Shown: positions 61,970 through 64,000 of the stretch, one piece after another
How the letters are laid out: each line of letters begins with the position of its first letter
Position numbering within the stretch: position 1 is the stretch's first letter
Assembly (NCBI GenBank): GCA_949130495.1
Contig: OX422207.1
Coordinates: 706,710,456-706,774,455, forward strand
DNA: 64,000 nucleotides
Source: Sambucus nigra
Lineage: Eukaryota > Streptophyta > Magnoliopsida > Dipsacales > Adoxaceae
Reading direction: 5' to 3'
The notes under the pieces: model-generated
Told to the model about the DNA's origin: nothing
Database searches by the model: none
What the model saw: only the letters and a program-made list of their open reading frames with translations
Made by a program: the position numbers and the translations under genes

Positions 61970-62540
61970 TAAGAGTGTCAGCATCAAATAGGGTTGTGTC
62001 TAGAGCAAATGATAAATTCCTTCCTTTCTTTAAAGCATTAAGAAAATATTTTGAATGTAATGATGCGTATGATAGAGCCTTTAAACATTTAAAGTCCTAC
62101 CTCGGCTCTCTACTCCTATTTTCTAGAGCAGTTCAGGGATAGAAATTGTATCTGCATTTAGCAGTGTTAGAATCATCCATTAGCGTTGCTGTTGTAAGAG
62201 AAGAGGATAGAGTTCAAAAACCAATCTACTTTAATAGCAAGGCACTCCAAGGGTCCGAGTAGAGGTACACAAAAATGGAAAATCTCACTTATTCACTGAT
62301 CCATGCCTCGAAGAAGATAAAGGACTGATTTCAGGAACATATCATGGTGGTCCTCATAGACTCAACCCTTAGACAGGTCATTCACAAGCCTGAGAAGTCA
62401 GGAAGATTGGTGTCTTGGGCAATTGAGTTAAGGGAGTTTGACATCGTTTACAAACCAAGAACAACTATTAAGGGGAAAGACCTAGCTAAATTTGTAGTCG
62501 AATTCACCTGGGATGAGGCTTACATTGAAGATGTTGAAGC
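61970..62540 (+). pseudogene. RNase H pseudogene of element J
   Basis: YFNSKALQGSE (about 62230) and, after stops, TLRQVIHKPEKSGRLVSWAI with ELREFDIVYKPR (about 62365-62460) are the second half of the first RNase H and its connection. The first half (61970-62210) is broken. It would remove RNA from the RNA-DNA hybrid. Confidence 0.78.
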
Positions 62541-62689
62541 TACATCTTATGAGGAAGAGAACAAAGTATTTCCTCCCCCAACCGAGGTTGAGACAAGTTT
62601 AATAAGAAATAAAGTGTATGAGAATGAGGAGGAACGTTATCTTTTCAAGAATGGAACCCTGGAAGAGGGTATTTTTTTGCCAAATGGTA

Positions 62690-63140
62690 CAGTATGGACC
62701 TCTTTCATAATAGATCTTCATGTGAGAATAGAAGCGGGACCGGATCAAAAGTGTTAGCGCCAAATGGGATCGGTATTGAGTATGCATCGAGGTTCAATTT
62801 CGAAGCATCCAAAAATGAATCAAGGTATGAAGCCCTCCTACCATGTCTTTCCCTTTCCCAAGCACTGAATGTTTTCCAACTACTTGTTCATAGTGAATCC
62901 ATGTTTGTTGTTATTCAAATCTTAGGGGAATACGAGGCTAAAGATAAGAGAATGTAAAAGTACGTGGGAAGGGTTAAGACAACGTTGAAGCATTTTTTTA
63001 AAGTAAAATTGAATAGGATACCTCAGCTGGACAATGGCCTAGATGATGCTCTGGAAAGGTTAGATTCAGCCACCAGAACATAAATTAGAAGAACGATTGT
63101 GATAAAGATTCTCCATTGTCTAACAATCGAGGGATAAGAA
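62690..63140 (+). pseudogene. second (archaeal-type) RNase H of element J
   Basis: A region starting SSCENRSGTGSKVLAPNGIG, then IEYASRFNFEASKNESRYEA and SLSQALNVFQLLVHSESMF, is the second RNase H of Tat-lineage elements. The Asn-x-Glu-x-x-Tyr-Glu-Ala motif is still readable (KNESRYEALL). A stop at 62955-62957 precedes the last part, which ends in DDALERLDSA (about 63040-63070). Confidence 0.8.
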
Positions 63141-63146
63141 AATACT

Positions 63147-64000
63147 ATGGATTTTTGTTTCAATATGAGTATGGGAGCCTCCTGGATAGATCCCATCATC
63201 CGCTACATCAAAGATGGGGAGATACCTAAGTCCAAAGTCGGGGAAAAGAAATTAAGGTATAAAGTAGCCAAGTTCTCCCTCACAGGAGACATCTTATATA
63301 AGAAGTGGTTCTTTCTTCCTCTACTCAGATGTGTCCACCCATCTAAGGTAGAATATATCTTAAAAGACGTGGATGAAGGGTCATATTCCATCCATATTGG
63401 AGGAAAGTTGCTGGATAAGAGGATCCTCACCCAAGGATATTAGTGGCCGAAGTTAGCCAGGGACATCAAGAAGTGCGACAAGTGCCTGAGGATTTGCCAC
63501 CATACCCCATCAACCTCATCAGCCTCTTACTTCCATTACATCTCCTTGGAATTTTGTGGTCTGGGGGATTGACCTAGTAGGAACACTGCCAGGAGCAATG
63601 AACAATTATTATTACTTAGTTGTGGCGATCAATTACTTTTCAAAGTGGGTAGAGGCCAAGCCGATTATAACTATCACAGAGAATAAGGCCTTACGATTTA
63701 TCTGGAAAAACATCATCTGTTGGTATGGCCTACCTAATACCTCGATTTCGGATAATGGGACATAATTTAAGGACATCTCCCTAGAGAAATATTAGGAATG
63801 AGTTGGCATTAAGAAGTTTTTCTCCACTCCTGGATGACCTAAGGCTAATGGGAAGACAAAAGTAACGAATATATCAATCCTTGATGGAATCAAGAAGAGA
63901 TTGGAAAATTCCAAAATGAGGTGGATTGAGGAGGTATGTGTTGTCCTATTGGCTTACAGGACGACGTAGAGGAGTCCTACTAGGGAAACTTTATTTATAT
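63147..64000 (+). pseudogene. integrase pseudogene of element J (cut by window edge)
   Basis: SWIDPIIRYIKDGEIP leads into the zinc-binding region, then KKCDKCLRICHH (about 63466-63505). Core residues: Asp at 63568 (VWGIDLVG) and Asp at 63751 (SDNGT) are kept, but the third, usually Glu, reads Lys (aaa at 63859), at the correct 35-residue spacing. ISILDGIKKRLEN and LLAYRTT follow. Stops lie at 63442-63444 and 63763-63765, and the frame shifts near 63500-63550. The end of the gene is outside the window. Confidence 0.86.

Larger units (their letters stand above)
57431..64000 (+). mobile_element. Element J: Tat-lineage Ty3/gypsy, 5' part
   Basis: LTR, primer site, gag, protease, RT, RNase H, second RNase H and integrase in plus orientation, cut by the right window edge within integrase. 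The second RNase H and gag type place it in the Tat lineage, in a subgroup different from element I (different primer site and protease type). Many stops and several lost catalytic residues make it inactive. Confidence 0.82.

Overview
This window looks like a heterochromatic, repeat-only block of a flowering-plant nuclear genome, probably a eudicot. The evidence is a run of nested LTR retrotransposons of plant-specific lineages, AT-rich noncoding DNA, primer-binding sites for plant tRNAs, and no recognisable host gene. I see no bacterial-style operon, tRNA, rRNA or CRISPR array. Almost every base can be assigned to a mobile element or a short piece of disrupted target DNA.

Layout, left to right. 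(A) 1-6583: the 3' half of a decayed Ty3/gypsy chromovirus (Tekay-like), with end of gag, pol and a 2.8 kb 3' LTR. (B) 6584-11520: 5' part of a Ty1/copia element on the minus strand (LTR, primer site, gag). It is cut on the left by A and split inside gag by (C) 6657-9327, a complete 2.67 kb non-coding element with two 1225-bp LTRs, a 221-bp interior and a perfect 5-bp target duplication. (D) 11706-21914: a 10.2 kb element with LTRs, primer site and polypurine tract of the A/E family, but about 4 kb of unrelated non-coding DNA where gag-pol should be. (E) 22350-33027: the best-preserved element, with a perfect ACAAA target duplication, LTRs nearly identical apart from three indels, and a gag-pol whose protease, reverse transcriptase and integrase catalytic residues survive despite several stops and one frameshift. 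(F) 33437-38044: a non-coding LARD-like element with about 0.6 kb LTRs. (G) 38780-39152: a frameshifted gene fragment resembling the 'putative gypsy type transposon' family. (H) 39350 to about 44400: a minus-strand Ty3 LTR of 3.2 kb and part of its interior. (I) About 44400-57340: a decayed Tat-lineage Ty3 element with gag, protease, RT, two RNase H domains and integrase, followed by an antisense gene of plant mobile domain (PMD) type. (J) About 57431-64000: the 5' LTR, primer site, gag and most of pol of a second Tat-lineage element, running off the right edge.

How the parts relate: E is the only element whose enzymes look close to functional, and it shares primer site, leader, polypurine-tract region and LTR core blocks with D, so E-like copies could have mobilised D. 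C depends on an unseen autonomous relative. The insertion order B, then C into B, follows from the nesting; A also interrupts B. The most notable signals are the gag-pol replacement in D, short conserved blocks inside otherwise diverged LTRs, palindrome clusters (GATCGATC type) about 1.1 kb into the LTRs of A, D and E, the antisense PMD gene with a minisatellite in a possible intron, and repeated Asp/Glu-to-Asn/Lys losses at catalytic sites that fit methylcytosine deamination. I did not find a clearly new biological system. All family assignments come from reading motifs by eye, without database searches.
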